Below are positions 8,740-19,316 of a stretch of 64,000 nt of DNA, piece by piece. The stretch comes from Bacteroidota bacterium. Lineage in GTDB: Bacteria > Bacteroidota > Bacteroidia > Bacteroidales > JAGONC01. Both the position numbers and the translations under genes were made by a program. The stretch lies in the NCBI GenBank assembly GCA_022711405.1, contig JAKLFC010000005.1, positions 62,001 through 126,000 on the forward strand. Direction: 5' to 3'. A model generated the notes under the pieces. The model searched no databases. It had not been told where the DNA came from and saw nothing but the letters and a program-made list of their open reading frames with translations. How positions within the stretch are numbered: the stretch's first letter is position 1; the number at the start of each line of letters is the position of its first letter.

Positions 8740-11700
8740 TTATTTCACGTCCGGTAGGGTAATGATGAATTCAGTAGACTCTCCTTCAGTGGAAATTACT
8801 TCCAGCGTGCCGTTATGGATATTCTTGATGATATCATAGCTCATGGAAAGGCCGAGGCCGGTGCCTTTACCGGTTGGTTTGGTCGTAAAAAAGGGATTGA
8901 ATATCTTATCAATAATGGATTGTGGGATCCCCGTGCCGTTATCTTTTATGCTTATCCTGATCTGTTGATCTGTTTTTTTTGTGATAATGGTGATGGTAGG
9001 GGAGTAGCCTTCCGGTTTTTTCTGTCGCCTTTCAAAAACCGCATAGCAGGCATTGTTCATGATGTTCAGTATTACCCTGCTGAAGTCCTGAGGAACGATC
9101 TTTACTTTCCCGATGCTGGGATCCAGTTCTTTCACAAAGGTGGCATTGAACTCCTTATTTTCAGCCCTGACACCGTGATAGGAAAGATTAACGTATTCCT
9201 CCACCAGAGCGTTCAGGTCGGTGGCCAGAAATTCTCCTGATTTTCCGCGCGAATGCTGAAGCATTCCTTTTACGATCCGTTCTGCCCTGTTGCCATGTTC
9301 ATTGATCTTTTTCACATTTGATTCCAGCATCCCGATCACCTCTTCGATATTCTCGACTGCTTCCTGTGACAGGCTCGATTTTTCCTTTTCGATATATTCC
9401 CTGAGTTCCCCGGTCAGATCCATCGATAATGAAGAGAAGTTATTGACGAAGTTAAGCGGATTCTGTATCTCATGAGCGATCCCTGCAGTGAGCTGTCCGA
9501 GCGATGCCAGCTTTTCAGACTGGATCAGCTGTTTCTGGGTTTCTTTCAGGTTTTCGAGTGTATGCTGGAGATCTTCCAGGATGCGTGTCTTAATGAAGGC
9601 CGAGATGATATGCTCCTTGGAGTTCCTGACGAACTCCAGGTCGCGCATGTTAAAGGCGTTTTCCCTGGTCATGCTGATCAGCAGCAGGATCCCTTCCACT
9701 TTCTCTTCCACCTTGATTACCATGATGACCATGGATTTCGGAGATCCCAGTTTTTTGAATTCAGACGCCTCAGCGAGATCTTTCAAATCCGACTTGATGA
9801 AAATATCTTCATGAATTTCCAGCGTATTTGTCAGGTAACGGTTTTCCGCCTCTTCAAGTTCATACTGGATGCCTTCCAGATCGCTGACATTACACTGGTA
9901 TCCGGCCTTGAACCGGTAGACCTGTGATGACTGGTCACGTACAAGCGCCAGAGCCTTATCCACACCCTGGACAACGCTCATTTTTTCCAGTACTGTCTCT
10001 GTCAGGTGAGCGACATGGATCTCCTCATTGATCGATTTTACGGCTTTAGTGATCCTCTCAAGCTCGTAATTCTTATCCGTAAGCTCCTGGGATTGCTGTT
10101 CAAGCTCTTCTTTTTGCCTTACCACCTCCTGTGTACGCTCCTGAATGACCTCCTCCAGAGCCTGTTTTTCTTTCATCAGTTTCCTGGACCGCATCCGCAC
10201 GATGAAGTAGATGGCGGCGGCAATGATCAGGGCATAGAGAAGATATGCCCACCAGAGCAGGTACCATGGGGTAAGGATACGGAATGCATAGGTGGCATCC
10301 TTGCTGATATTCCCGTAAATGTTTTTCGACTTCACGTGAAATACATACTCTCCTTTTGGCAGGTTTGTATATTCCTTCGTGTTTTCATTCCTCCATTCCG
10401 ACCAAAGCTTGTCGAACCCATCCAGGAAATATTGATATTCATTTTTTCCCATGGCTTTCAGGCTGACGGATGCAAATTCAAATAAAACGGAATTCCGTGA
10501 ATGATCAATTGAAACGGATGCATGTTCAATTGGCTGGTAAGCGATGATACCATCCCTTCCGGAGAAAGTTCCCCGGAAGATCGTGGAGTCGCCCTTGATG
10601 GTCACCTTTCTGATCAGGGTGTTAAAATCCTCCTGGTGATAATCCCTGACCGCCGGGTCATAACGAACCAGTCCTTCAGGCCCGCCAAACCAGATAATTC
10701 CCTGTTTCTCAGGGTAAATGATCCATACGACAAAGTCACTGAGAGGAAGAAATGGTGCAGTGATCTGTTCCGTCTCATTTTTATTTTTCCGATAAAAGGA
10801 GATCCCCTTCTCATCGCCATTGGTCGTCCAGAGATTTCCCTGATAATCCTCATTGGTCAACCTGAGCCAGATGTTCCTGTCAGTACTGTCATCGCTGAAC
10901 AGAGAGAAGATTTCGAATGTGTTGGTGGATTTATCATAATGATATAATCCCTGCCTGGTATTCAGATGGATTCCTGTGGACAGCCGGCTTAGATGATTTC
11001 CAGTCATGAAGGGAAGCCCGTTGGCCGTGTCATACTTATTGATGTTCACCTGTCCGCCGGGCTGGTACCGGAACAAACCGCTGATGGGAGTGTTCATCCA
11101 CACGGATCCCTGCTCGTCTTCCTGGATTTCCATGACCTCGCCGCTTATACCAGTGATGACCTCCATCGTTTCCCACTGGCCCCCTTTCTCCCGGAGTATC
11201 AGCATGCCATCCGTTTGTCCTGCATAAACGATGGAAGGATCGATCCGGGATCTGCACAATGAATAGCACGTCCCACCTCTCAGCAAGGAAGGATTGACTC
11301 CTTTTACCAGGTATATCCCCTTGCTTGTGGCTGCCAGAAGGTCATTATCATACGGGACGATGGTCCAGCAGCCGGTGGTGATGCCGTTGACTGCTTTGAA
11401 CCGGTTTCCGGGTGGATCATAACAGAACAGGCCCTGGAAGGTGGATACAAAAAGAATGGAATTGACTCTTGCCATTCCGGTCACCCCACCGCTGATCCCG
11501 TTGCGCTCGACAAAACCGGAAATCGGTGAGGGTATTTCAATAAGGGCCAGGCCGTTGTTGGAGGCAGCCCACAAATTGCCTTCCCGGCTTACGTAAAGAT
11601 ACGTGACATTATCATTCTTAAGACCTGTCATTTTATCGATCACCTGCCGCAGTTTCCCGTCCGTTTCAATGACAATGATTCCATTGCGCTCAGTTCCAAA

Positions 11701-12516
11701 AGCGTAGGAGTCGTCCGGCAGTCTGGTACCGCAGGTGATCTGGACCCTGGCGATCATATCACTGGCATCTGAAGTGATCTTTTCGGTGCGGTTACCTGTC
11801 AACCGAAAAAGTCCCTGACTTTCGGATCCAATGATGATGGAACTGTCATTCTCGGGTATCATGGCCCTGACTTCCAGTATGCCTGATTCGATGCCTTGTT
11901 GTATGACAAACTCCTGTTTGCTGTCATCTACTGCCAGAAGACCCCGGTCCTTGATCCAGAGATAAAGTTTGTTGTTGACATAAAAGGAGCTCACTATCAC
12001 TCCCTCTACCTCGGTTATTTTGATATTGTCGTAGTTGTAGGAAATGATGGATTTTTCGGTAATAAAATAGACCTCTGCCGGAGTTGCAAAGGTGCCGACG
12101 ATGTCCAGAAAGTCACGGTGCTGGTCAGGAATGAGATTGTTCAGAGAGATAAATGAAAGATTTCCCGTACGATCAGGTGATAAATAACCAATTTCGCCCC
12201 TGGCGCCGGCATAAATGGCCCCTCCCGGCGCAGAGGAAAGGGATGACACCCTGGAAACATTTGCCGTGGGGATAAGCCGCCATTGTTCTCCGTCAAATTC
12301 AAGGATCCCTGAAAAATTGCCAAAATACATCACCCCCCGTTGATCCTGTGCGATGGAGAAATTCTGGGAATGTGCATTATAGATTTCAGCACCCAGATTT
12401 TTTATGAAAGGATTGCCAATTTCCTGTCCTGCACACCGATGAGCTGAATGGAATCCCCAGGATGCGGACAGGAAGAGGAAAGTGATTATCACCTTCTGCA
12501 TCAGCCTGATATTCAT
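8740..12516 (-). CDS. Propeller-type sensor histidine kinase (reg_prop, Y_Y_Y, GAF-like, HisKA, HATPase)
   Basis: About 1,258 residues from the chosen start at 12516, which gives a normal signal peptide; an upstream ATG at 12555 would overlap the preceding gene. Order: signal peptide; two seven-bladed periplasmic propellers made of two-component-regulator-propeller repeats (about 40-690); a Y_Y_Y domain ending [13 protein letters not shown]; one transmembrane helix; a charged coiled coil; a GAF-like region; HisKA with the phosphoacceptor His in [18 protein letters not shown]; and HATPase_c with N box (NNACYAVFE), DNGTGIP and [14 protein letters not shown]. Unlike Bacteroides hybrid two-component systems it has no receiver or AraC domain, so it must phosphorylate a separate regulator. 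The PP2C response regulator nearby is a possible partner. Confidence 0.9.
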   Translation of the reverse strand: MNIRLMQKVIITFLFLSASWGFHSAHRCAGQEIGNPFIKNLGAEIYNAHSQNFSIAQDQRGVMYFGNFSGILEFDGEQWRLIPTANVSRVSSLSSAPGGAIYAGARGEIGYLSPDRTGNLSFISLNNLIPDQHRDFLDIVGTFATPAEVYFITEKSIISYNYDNIKITEVEGVIVSSFYVNNKLYLWIKDRGLLAVDDSKQEFVIQQGIESGILEVRAMIPENDSSIIIGSESQGLFRLTGNRTEKITSDASDMIARVQITCGTRLPDDSYAFGTERNGIIVIETDGKLRQVIDKMTGLKNDNVTYLYVSREGNLWAASNNGLALIEIPSPISGFVERNGISGGVTGMARVNSILFVSTFQGLFCYDPPGNRFKAVNGITTGCWTIVPYDNDLLAATSKGIYLVKGVNPSLLRGGTCYSLCRSRIDPSIVYAGQTDGMLILREKGGQWETMEVITGISGEVMEIQEDEQGSVWMNTPISGLFRYQPGGQVNINKYDTANGLPFMTGNHLSRLSTGIHLNTRQGLYHYDKSTNTFEIFSLFSDDSTDRNIWLRLTNEDYQGNLWTTNGDEKGISFYRKNKNETEQITAPFLPLSDFVVWIIYPEKQGIIWFGGPEGLVRYDPAVRDYHQEDFNTLIRKVTIKGDSTIFRGTFSGRDGIIAYQPIEHASVSIDHSRNSVLFEFASVSLKAMGKNEYQYFLDGFDKLWSEWRNENTKEYTNLPKGEYVFHVKSKNIYGNISKDATYAFRILTPWYLLWWAYLLYALIIAAAIYFIVRMRSRKLMKEKQALEEVIQERTQEVVRQKEELEQQSQELTDKNYELERITKAVKSINEEIHVAHLTETVLEKMSVVQGVDKALALVRDQSSQVYRFKAGYQCNVSDLEGIQYELEEAENRYLTNTLEIHEDIFIKSDLKDLAEASEFKKLGSPKSMVIMVIKVEEKVEGILLLISMTRENAFNMRDLEFVRNSKEHIISAFIKTRILEDLQHTLENLKETQKQLIQSEKLASLGQLTAGIAHEIQNPLNFVNNFSSLSMDLTGELREYIEKEKSSLSQEAVENIEEVIGMLESNVKKINEHGNRAERIVKGMLQHSRGKSGEFLATDLNALVEEYVNLSYHGVRAENKEFNATFVKELDPSIGKVKIVPQDFSRVILNIMNNACYAVFERRQKKPEGYSPTITIITKKTDQQIRISIKDNGTGIPQSIIDKIFNPFFTTKPTGKGTGLGLSMSYDIIKNIHNGTLEVISTEGESTEFIITLPDVK

Positions 12517-12533
12517 ATGATTATATTTAATGT

Positions 12534-15500
12534 TCAAAGTAGTGACGAGTACCATTCCAGGAATCTCCTGGTAAAGCCGGGATATTCCCTCATCAGGTCA
12601 ATGACGCGATCCATATTGATCGCTAACAGTAAACTATCCTCACTGGCCCGGTAGGTTAGATCCTCACCCGAAGGTCTGTTGCTTTCCATCAGAAAAACGG
12701 TATCTCTGTAGATATCGGACCGTCGTTTATTCCTCAGCCTGTCAATCTGGCCTGAGAGAACCAGGCAGATATGACTGATGTTTTGCGCTGGATCTGGCAC
12801 TGACTGATCCTTTGCCAGGGTCATATCCAGAGCCGACAAGGCCATTTCAGCCAGCACGGGATCAGGGACGCCTGTGAAGAGACCTGAATTCTTCAGAGCT
12901 TCTGTTTTCTCAGTGATCAGCAGCTTTTGCCGGAAAACTGTCGCCAGCCCGATCTTTTTCGTTACATTCTCCAACCGTTGCTTGTTCCGTGGATGTTGCG
13001 CCGAAAGGGTGTCAAAGAACCTATCCGGATCCAGAGCATGGAGGATCCATGCTGCAGTTTCACTGATCATGGGAGAAGGATTGACGATATTGGCACACAG
13101 TATCTCAGCGACGTCCTGTCTGTCAAAGTGGATCAGCAGTTCCACGGCACATGTCTTTGTCCAGTTCCTGATGACATTATAATCCTTATTAATAATGTCA
13201 CAAGCACGTGCAAGGCTGCTCAGCTTTTCCTGGGGGAACCGGTATTTGAACAGGGAAAGTCTTTCCTGCACAGAAATATCATCGAACAAAGGCAGTAAAA
13301 TATCCTTTATCTCTGCTGAAACGATCATATCGCTTATTTCCAGTGCAAATGCCTTTGACTGGCTGTTTCCGCTTTCGATATGGGTGCGGATGAGACGTAT
13401 GGTCTGGGCATCGTAGATCAGGCTTAGCAGCAGATAGATATGTTCTTTTTTCTCGGCAAGCTCTGCCTGAAGGGCCTCCAGCAGATGTCTGGCCCTGATC
13501 TCCTGTTCCAGGTCCTGGATGCCTGCCATGATCCAGACCATCGTTTCCACATTGCTTTCAATGGTTTGCCGGATCATGGTCTGTTCAGGGTGGCTTGCCT
13601 TGTAATTAAGCTTGCTCAGCGCCAGCATTACCTGCATGCGTATTTCGAAGTCAGGAAAATTGATCCTGGAACGAAGATGACGGATCGCCCTGATCCCTCC
13701 AATGCTTCGGTAGAGCTTGATGATCAGTATTTGCGTTGCCCTGTTCGTGCCGGTTCTGTTAAATAGCTCCTCCAGCCGGTCAATGACTGGTTCACCGATA
13801 TTCCTCAGTGCGGCAAAAGCAGTCGATAAGTAATCAGGATGATTCAGATTTTCGATGATCCCCTGCCAGAGTTCTACCCGTTTGATCTTACCGGCAGCCA
13901 CCAGTGCAGCTATCCTGACCGAAGGATTGGGGTCATGCAACAATTCGGACAAGATCCTGATCGTTCTGTACTGCGGGCTGCCAGCGAGTAACCTGGCGGC
14001 TACTTCCCTTTCTTCCGGATCCTTCGAATGTGCCAGGTTGGATAACAGATCCACCGGATAGCTTTCAGCAAGGCTCAGCTCCGATAATGCACTTTCAACC
14101 GCGGGAGGCAGGTTCTTGTCGCCAGACGAAAGACGTATCGCGGTCAGGGCTTTCCGTGCTGAAATGACCTGCTTTTGCTCGATGAATTGAACGATCTCAG
14201 TCCTTAATGATCCCGTGGACTTGATCAATAAGTCATTAATAGCCGGATCGGCCTCCAGCGGATCAATTTTTTCAATCAACCGGAAAAATTTCCGGAAGTG
14301 GGCTGTCTTTTGCCCCAGGATGAAACCGGTGACGTCGGAAATGCATGATGATGTGTGTAAAAGTGTCCTGTCAGATGCAGCGGATTTCTCTTCACTGAGC
14401 AATCCCCTGATCCGGCTGCGGTATGATTTGAACATCCTGAATGCAAAATAGATCCAAACCGCAAGGACGGCCAGAAAGAAAACATTGTAATGGACCAGGT
14501 TCATGAACGCAATACTGGAGAAGATCCACAGGACAGCACCGGTAAGAATGGTACCCAGCGCTTTTGGGATACCTTCGATCTGGCTCTGAAATGCCAGCCG
14601 CTGTTCGGAAGGGACAGGCTGATAAAGCAGTTGAAAGGCCGGTTCATAGATGGCTACCCGCACTGATCTTTCAATAAGCCTGGAGAAAACGATGAATGTA
14701 AAAAATATTCCGGCTGGCCCGTAGATGGTCCCGAATAAAACAGCCATCGTGGTGCTGATCAGCAGAGCAAACGGAAGGGATAATAAACTGGGCTTGAGTC
14801 CATACTTATTCAGCAAACGGCCTGAAACGAACAATTTAAAGATAAGCTCCACCACGGCCACAAATCCGAGGACGTACCCAAAGAACCTGGCAATCGTTTC
14901 CCTGTCATTATGAAATTCGTATTTTACCTGATGAAGGAACATGTAATCGACATACAGGTATCCGAAGATCGGTAGAAGAGCAAGCAGGGAGATAAGGAGG
15001 AAATAAGGCTTCCTTATCAGTGACGTATACTTCCATTGTTTTTTATCCTCCTTTTGAGTCTCCACTGAGGGAACCTCTGTATATTCCAGCTGCTCCCTGA
15101 ATACGCGGGTAATGATCAATACGATCAGAAAGCACAACAGGAAAGCAAAGGAGGAGAAGAACAGCAGGAAGGGAGTTTTGACGAAATGAAGCATGACCGG
15201 GATCGAAAAGTATCCAAGGATGACGGATATCGCTTCGCCCGTACCAATCAACCCAAAAATTCTTTTACCCTGTCGCAGGTTAAATAATTTTCCCGCCAGC
15301 CCCCAGAACGTTACCAGGCTGATATAGACAAGCACCCTCACAAAAGTGAACAGGATAAACGCCATCAGGCCTGTATCATACAGCCAGGTACCGATACTGA
15401 TCGCCACTACCGACACCAGTACAAGAATGTACTTTACAATAATCCGACTGACGACGGGAAGTCTTTTGTCAATCAGTGTCAGCAAAAGCCAGGTCAGGTA

Positions 15501-15734
15501 AACGGCGACTCCGGAGACCATGTAGGACAAAGAGATCATCCTGGGTTCAAAATGCTTTATAAAGATGGCATTTGAGGCCGTGAAATAATAGGAAAGAGCC
15601 ATTCCCATGAAAAAGGAGAAAAGGATCAGCAAAAGAACAGGCTTCCCTTCACCGGAGCGGAGGTTCACCATGCTGGAAATCCTATGACCGGATTTTGCAG
15701 AAGCGCGTAAATGGCTTATCTTTTCTCTTATCAT
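12534..15734 (-). CDS. ATP/ADP-translocase-like membrane protein with HEAT repeats and a cyclic-nucleotide-binding-like domain
   Basis: A 1,066-residue protein in three parts. Residues about 30-430 hold some eleven or twelve transmembrane helices resembling MFS/Npt-type nucleotide transporters (early ALSYYFTASNAIF and FWGLAGKLFNLRQGKRIFGL). Residues about 510-880 are HEAT-like helical repeats (SKDPEEREVAARLL, LLHDPNPSVRIAALVAAG). Residues about 925-1060 look like a degenerate cyclic-nucleotide-binding domain (FTGVPDPVLAEMA, ICLVLSGQIDRLRNKRRSD), with no clear phosphate-binding cassette. The family is known in Bacteroidota but its transport substrate is unsettled. Its start overlaps the stop of the formyltransferase gene by 4 bases, and the sensor kinase follows 17 bases downstream. 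Confidence 0.8.
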   Translation of the reverse strand: MIREKISHLRASAKSGHRISSMVNLRSGEGKPVLLLILFSFFMGMALSYYFTASNAIFIKHFEPRMISLSYMVSGVAVYLTWLLLTLIDKRLPVVSRIIVKYILVLVSVVAISIGTWLYDTGLMAFILFTFVRVLVYISLVTFWGLAGKLFNLRQGKRIFGLIGTGEAISVILGYFSIPVMLHFVKTPFLLFFSSFAFLLCFLIVLIITRVFREQLEYTEVPSVETQKEDKKQWKYTSLIRKPYFLLISLLALLPIFGYLYVDYMFLHQVKYEFHNDRETIARFFGYVLGFVAVVELIFKLFVSGRLLNKYGLKPSLLSLPFALLISTTMAVLFGTIYGPAGIFFTFIVFSRLIERSVRVAIYEPAFQLLYQPVPSEQRLAFQSQIEGIPKALGTILTGAVLWIFSSIAFMNLVHYNVFFLAVLAVWIYFAFRMFKSYRSRIRGLLSEEKSAASDRTLLHTSSCISDVTGFILGQKTAHFRKFFRLIEKIDPLEADPAINDLLIKSTGSLRTEIVQFIEQKQVISARKALTAIRLSSGDKNLPPAVESALSELSLAESYPVDLLSNLAHSKDPEEREVAARLLAGSPQYRTIRILSELLHDPNPSVRIAALVAAGKIKRVELWQGIIENLNHPDYLSTAFAALRNIGEPVIDRLEELFNRTGTNRATQILIIKLYRSIGGIRAIRHLRSRINFPDFEIRMQVMLALSKLNYKASHPEQTMIRQTIESNVETMVWIMAGIQDLEQEIRARHLLEALQAELAEKKEHIYLLLSLIYDAQTIRLIRTHIESGNSQSKAFALEISDMIVSAEIKDILLPLFDDISVQERLSLFKYRFPQEKLSSLARACDIINKDYNVIRNWTKTCAVELLIHFDRQDVAEILCANIVNPSPMISETAAWILHALDPDRFFDTLSAQHPRNKQRLENVTKKIGLATVFRQKLLITEKTEALKNSGLFTGVPDPVLAEMALSALDMTLAKDQSVPDPAQNISHICLVLSGQIDRLRNKRRSDIYRDTVFLMESNRPSGEDLTYRASEDSLLLAINMDRVIDLMREYPGFTRRFLEWYSSLL

Positions 15735-16648
15735 CGGATTAAAATTTCATCTTTAAATCCATCCTCAAGAGATAAAGAATATTCGGGAGGCGGTAGCCTT
15801 CTGACTTGAGCAGGATCATTTTCAGCAGGAACCATGAGCACCTCTTTTACTTTTTGCGGGATGATCCTGTCGAAATCGATGGTCTTCACCGGATGTATGA
15901 GACCCTGCTCTTTCGACTCAAGAAGGGCATTCAGCAATCCATAGGTCATCCAACCGCAGACGGAGGGGATTTTCTCCTGTAGTACCAGGAAATTACCCGG
16001 ATATGTCCCGTCGCTGGTAACGATACTGACCGGTGGGGAAATACCTACAATGGGTCCGCCATCGATGGTTTCCGTAACCATATGCAGGATCATCTTCGAG
16101 ATGGTCCTGCCTTCCAGGACAGTAGACTCAAAGGGTTTTGCCCCTGCTCCGATATTGGAAGCCAGGTCTGATGGATGAAAATTATACATCCCGCAGGAGG
16201 GATAATGATAAATGAAACTGTCAATTTTCTGACCAAAACAGCACATGATGATCAGTTCAGGATCCCACTGCTGCAGCAATCGCTTAAAATAGTCATTCTT
16301 GACACTGCCTGTATAACATGGGATTCCGGCTGTACAGGCTTCCTGGATCATAAGGTCCATGAGCTTTCGTTGCTGGAGGGCTGAATAATATTTCCAAACA
16401 CGTTTCTTGATGCCGATCCTTGCCTTGGGATCACAGGGATTATCGGTAGCCACGGCAGAAAGATCGATTTTGCCGGGATGATTCCGGTTAAATTGTAGCA
16501 GCGTTTCCAGGACCAGGTGGCCGGCGGTAGTGCTTCCAAACAGAACCACTCGCAATCCACCGGCCCGTGGTTTTTCTTCAGGGGGTAGAATCAGCTCACC
16601 CCACTCAAAAGCCTGTTCCTTTATGACCGTATATTGTTGATTTACCAC
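15731..16648 (-). CDS. Formyltransferase-family protein
   Basis: A 305-residue soluble protein with a formyl_trans_N Rossmann core. The start is VVLFGSTTAGHLVLETLL. The catalytic Asn-His-Asp set is visible as N-x-H in MYNFHPSDL and D in VTETIDGGPIVG. Relatives transfer a one-carbon group from 10-formyl-tetrahydrofolate to an amine (methionyl-tRNA, glycinamide ribotide, amino sugars). The usual HPSLLP loop is altered to HPSDLASNIGAGAKP, which points to a sugar- or metabolite-specific member rather than tRNA formyltransferase. It is translationally coupled (4-base overlap) to the translocase-like gene. Confidence 0.75.
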   Translation of the reverse strand: MVNQQYTVIKEQAFEWGELILPPEEKPRAGGLRVVLFGSTTAGHLVLETLLQFNRNHPGKIDLSAVATDNPCDPKARIGIKKRVWKYYSALQQRKLMDLMIQEACTAGIPCYTGSVKNDYFKRLLQQWDPELIIMCCFGQKIDSFIYHYPSCGMYNFHPSDLASNIGAGAKPFESTVLEGRTISKMILHMVTETIDGGPIVGISPPVSIVTSDGTYPGNFLVLQEKIPSVCGWMTYGLLNALLESKEQGLIHPVKTIDFDRIIPQKVKEVLMVPAENDPAQVRRLPPPEYSLSLEDGFKDEILIR

Positions 16649-16654
16649 TTACTA

Positions 16655-16690
16655 ACAACAATAGAACAATTTAACAATAGAACATTTTAA
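16655..16690. repeat. CAATTTAACAATAGAAC intergenic repeat
   Basis: A short array of ACAATAGAAC and AATTTAACAA units fills most of the gap between the TonB-receptor and formyltransferase genes. Same family as 334-373, 52211-52270 and 54665-54706. Confidence 0.75.
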
Positions 16691-16702
16691 TAATTTATTT
16701 CT

Positions 16703-19276
16703 TTACCATTCATAGAACAGCCTGATCATAAAATGCCTTTCCCGCTGCAGGATACTGGTCGGGCTTAGCACGCCATCTGCCGCCTTGGTACCCGGATGGT
16801 AATAGGTCTCATTGAGTATGTTGTTGCAGACAACCTGCAGTCGCAAACCTGGCAGCAGATCCCGGTAACTGATGGCTCCATTCAGAAGGACCACTCCCGG
16901 GAAAGTATCCCAATTCAGAGGCACCGTAGTACCTTCTCCTGTCTCCCGCTCACTGGTATAATTCAACCTCAGGTTCACATCGAGCTTCTTAAAAAAGATT
17001 TTATTTACGCCTGTATTGAATTTATGACGGGAGATGTCACCAATCAAGTTGTCAACTTTTCCACTTTCACTGTAGGTCTGTCTGGGATCCGTATAGGAAT
17101 AATTTGCATATGCAGACCATGTCCCGGCTTTATACGTAAGAGTGGACTGGATGCCGCTGATCTTGAAAATCCCTATATTGGCATTCTGGGTTTTCCCTGG
17201 CTGGTCAGGGACTGAAACCGTTCCCACCACATCTTCGATGAGGGAATGGAAAAATGCAACATCGAAAATCAGATCCTTCCGGATCATCCAGGTCCCGGTC
17301 AGCTCATAGTTCCGGATGCTTTCCGTTCCCAGGGTAGGGTTGGGGATCCTGTTACCTGCCGTGGAATATTTCGTCCAGTTGGAAACATTCATAATACCTC
17401 TGGAATAGATGGCTTTGAATACAAAAGGACCGGGAGTGTAAACGATGACGAACCGGGGGCTGACTTCCGAGCCGAAGCCACCGCTGGAACGGATCTTATT
17501 ATAATCGTATCGTGCACCCACGGTTATTTTAAGCTGTTTTATCAAGGAATAGGTTCCCTGTGCGTAAATACCCACATCCCAGGTATTGTATGTATTTCCC
17601 CCTTTTGGCTGGGGTTCAAGAATAGCGGAATCCTGTGGATGAGGATAATAGCTGTAGAGGTAACTGCCCTGCAACGAACTGTTTCTCACTTCGATCCCTG
17701 AAACCACATTGAGCTTCTGGAAAGGATCATAGATCACCTTGAATTCTGTCCGGAGCTGTTTGGAACTTTCATATGCATAAAGCGTGCTCCATTGAGGAGC
17801 GGTCCCATGCACCAGATCAGCAAGATCATAATTGCCCAGTGAATAATTACTGACAGAAACAAATTTTGAATCTTCTGCCAGTGAATGGATCCGGAAGTTA
17901 GTTAAACTATAGATATAAAGACGCTTACTGACTTGTTCCTCATATTTGGTGTAGATGAACGAAAGTTGCGGAACCCGTTGAAATCCGTTGTCCGAGCCAG
18001 GTACGAGCAGGTCCGTGTACTGGGTAGTGGATCCTTCGCTTTTTTCCCATGACTGGAATCCAAGGGTGAAGTTTCCGAACTGCAGCTTCCCGCTCAGAAA
18101 TCCACAGAGTGTTTTATTGGTAAAACCGATTGGGTGCCCGTTCACGATCTGGGCATAGCCGGATTTATCCAGCACCCGGGCTTCCTGATCACCTTCCGTG
18201 GTGAGGGTGATCGACGAGGAATCAGAGCTGACCAGATAGTAAGGGTGATCAGCAGGTAATTCATTTTCAATTAAATATTCTTTTGCCTGATCCGTGATGC
18301 TGAGAAGAGGAACATAGTCAACGGTGTCATATACCACCGGGTCATAATCAAAATAGGGTTGACTCGATAGATCCATTTCATCCGTCCGGTATACCCTGCC
18401 AGTGAAAGAGCAATTGAAGTTTTTTTTGCGGGCGGAGAGGGAAAGATCCAGGTAGGCCGTACGATAGGTTCCGTATCCCGCACTTGCCTTGATGCCCGCT
18501 TTGTGATCTTCCCTGATAAAGGTAGCGGCATCCTGCGTGATGATATTGATCACACCGGCAAAGGCATTGGGCCCATACATGGTGGATGCCGGTCCGTAGA
18601 TGATCTCAACCCGGTCGATGTCCGACAGGGGATATTGCCTCGAAATATCGGCCCAGTTGGTCCAGAGATCGTTATCCTCAATACCGTCAATGAGCATCAG
18701 TGTTTTTTCCGTGTTATTCTGCCTGAATCCACGTTGATAGATATTGGCATACTGGGATCCATAAAACATGGTCAGATCAAAACCCGGAACATCGCGCAGC
18801 ATCTCCACCAGATCCCCGTATCCTCTCTGCTCAATTTCTTCCCTGGTAACCACCAGAATATTGGCGGGGGCCTCATAAATGCTTTCCGCTCGCTTGGAAA
18901 CAGACGTAACCTGCTGGATACGTGTACTTTGTCCAAGCTGATCAATGAGTTTGATAAAACGGGGCAGGTCAAAAAGGTCAGGTTTGAAGTCGGGATAAAC
19001 ATTTAGCAGCTGAGTAGCATAGAACGTGGCGCTTGTCAGGGAGTCCATGGCTATATAGGTAAGGGAGAGCAGCCGGTAAGCTTCCGCTTTTTGAAGGTTG
19101 TCGGTCATCTGATCGGCACATTCCGCCAGCATGGTAATCACCTGTTCAAAATTACCGGATTCATATTTTTTCCGGGCCTCTGTCAGTGTTCCTTCGCCGC
19201 ACCCTGCCTGCGGAAAAACGGGAGAAAGGCAGGTCAGGAGCCAGAACAGGAGGAGGGTAGGTTTGATCAGATTCAT
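16703..19276 (-). CDS. TonB-dependent outer-membrane receptor with N-terminal TPR-like region
   Basis: About 857 residues from ATG 19276. This start gives a clean signal peptide (LLLFWLLTCLSPVFPQAGC); an ATG at 19315 would start 39 bases earlier. After the signal comes a helical TPR-like stretch (about 20-115, EARKKYESGNFEQVI...AYRLLSLTYIAM) in place of the usual carboxypeptidase-like domain. The plug follows (ILVVTREEIEQRGYGDLVEML, IEIIYGPASTMYGPNAFAGVIN), then a 22-strand barrel ending FMIRLFYEW with the terminal aromatic residue. It should import a siderophore, vitamin or other large ligand using TonB energy. No SusD partner is adjacent, so it is not a SusCD pair. The STAND/WD40 gene lies 40 bases upstream. 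Confidence 0.9.
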   Translation of the reverse strand: MNLIKPTLLLFWLLTCLSPVFPQAGCGEGTLTEARKKYESGNFEQVITMLAECADQMTDNLQKAEAYRLLSLTYIAMDSLTSATFYATQLLNVYPDFKPDLFDLPRFIKLIDQLGQSTRIQQVTSVSKRAESIYEAPANILVVTREEIEQRGYGDLVEMLRDVPGFDLTMFYGSQYANIYQRGFRQNNTEKTLMLIDGIEDNDLWTNWADISRQYPLSDIDRVEIIYGPASTMYGPNAFAGVINIITQDAATFIREDHKAGIKASAGYGTYRTAYLDLSLSARKKNFNCSFTGRVYRTDEMDLSSQPYFDYDPVVYDTVDYVPLLSITDQAKEYLIENELPADHPYYLVSSDSSSITLTTEGDQEARVLDKSGYAQIVNGHPIGFTNKTLCGFLSGKLQFGNFTLGFQSWEKSEGSTTQYTDLLVPGSDNGFQRVPQLSFIYTKYEEQVSKRLYIYSLTNFRIHSLAEDSKFVSVSNYSLGNYDLADLVHGTAPQWSTLYAYESSKQLRTEFKVIYDPFQKLNVVSGIEVRNSSLQGSYLYSYYPHPQDSAILEPQPKGGNTYNTWDVGIYAQGTYSLIKQLKITVGARYDYNKIRSSGGFGSEVSPRFVIVYTPGPFVFKAIYSRGIMNVSNWTKYSTAGNRIPNPTLGTESIRNYELTGTWMIRKDLIFDVAFFHSLIEDVVGTVSVPDQPGKTQNANIGIFKISGIQSTLTYKAGTWSAYANYSYTDPRQTYSESGKVDNLIGDISRHKFNTGVNKIFFKKLDVNLRLNYTSERETGEGTTVPLNWDTFPGVVLLNGAISYRDLLPGLRLQVVCNNILNETYYHPGTKAADGVLSPTSILQRERHFMIRLFYEW

Positions 19277-19316
19277 TATGAAAATGTTTCTTGTGATCCT
19301 GATTAAATTCGTCAAT

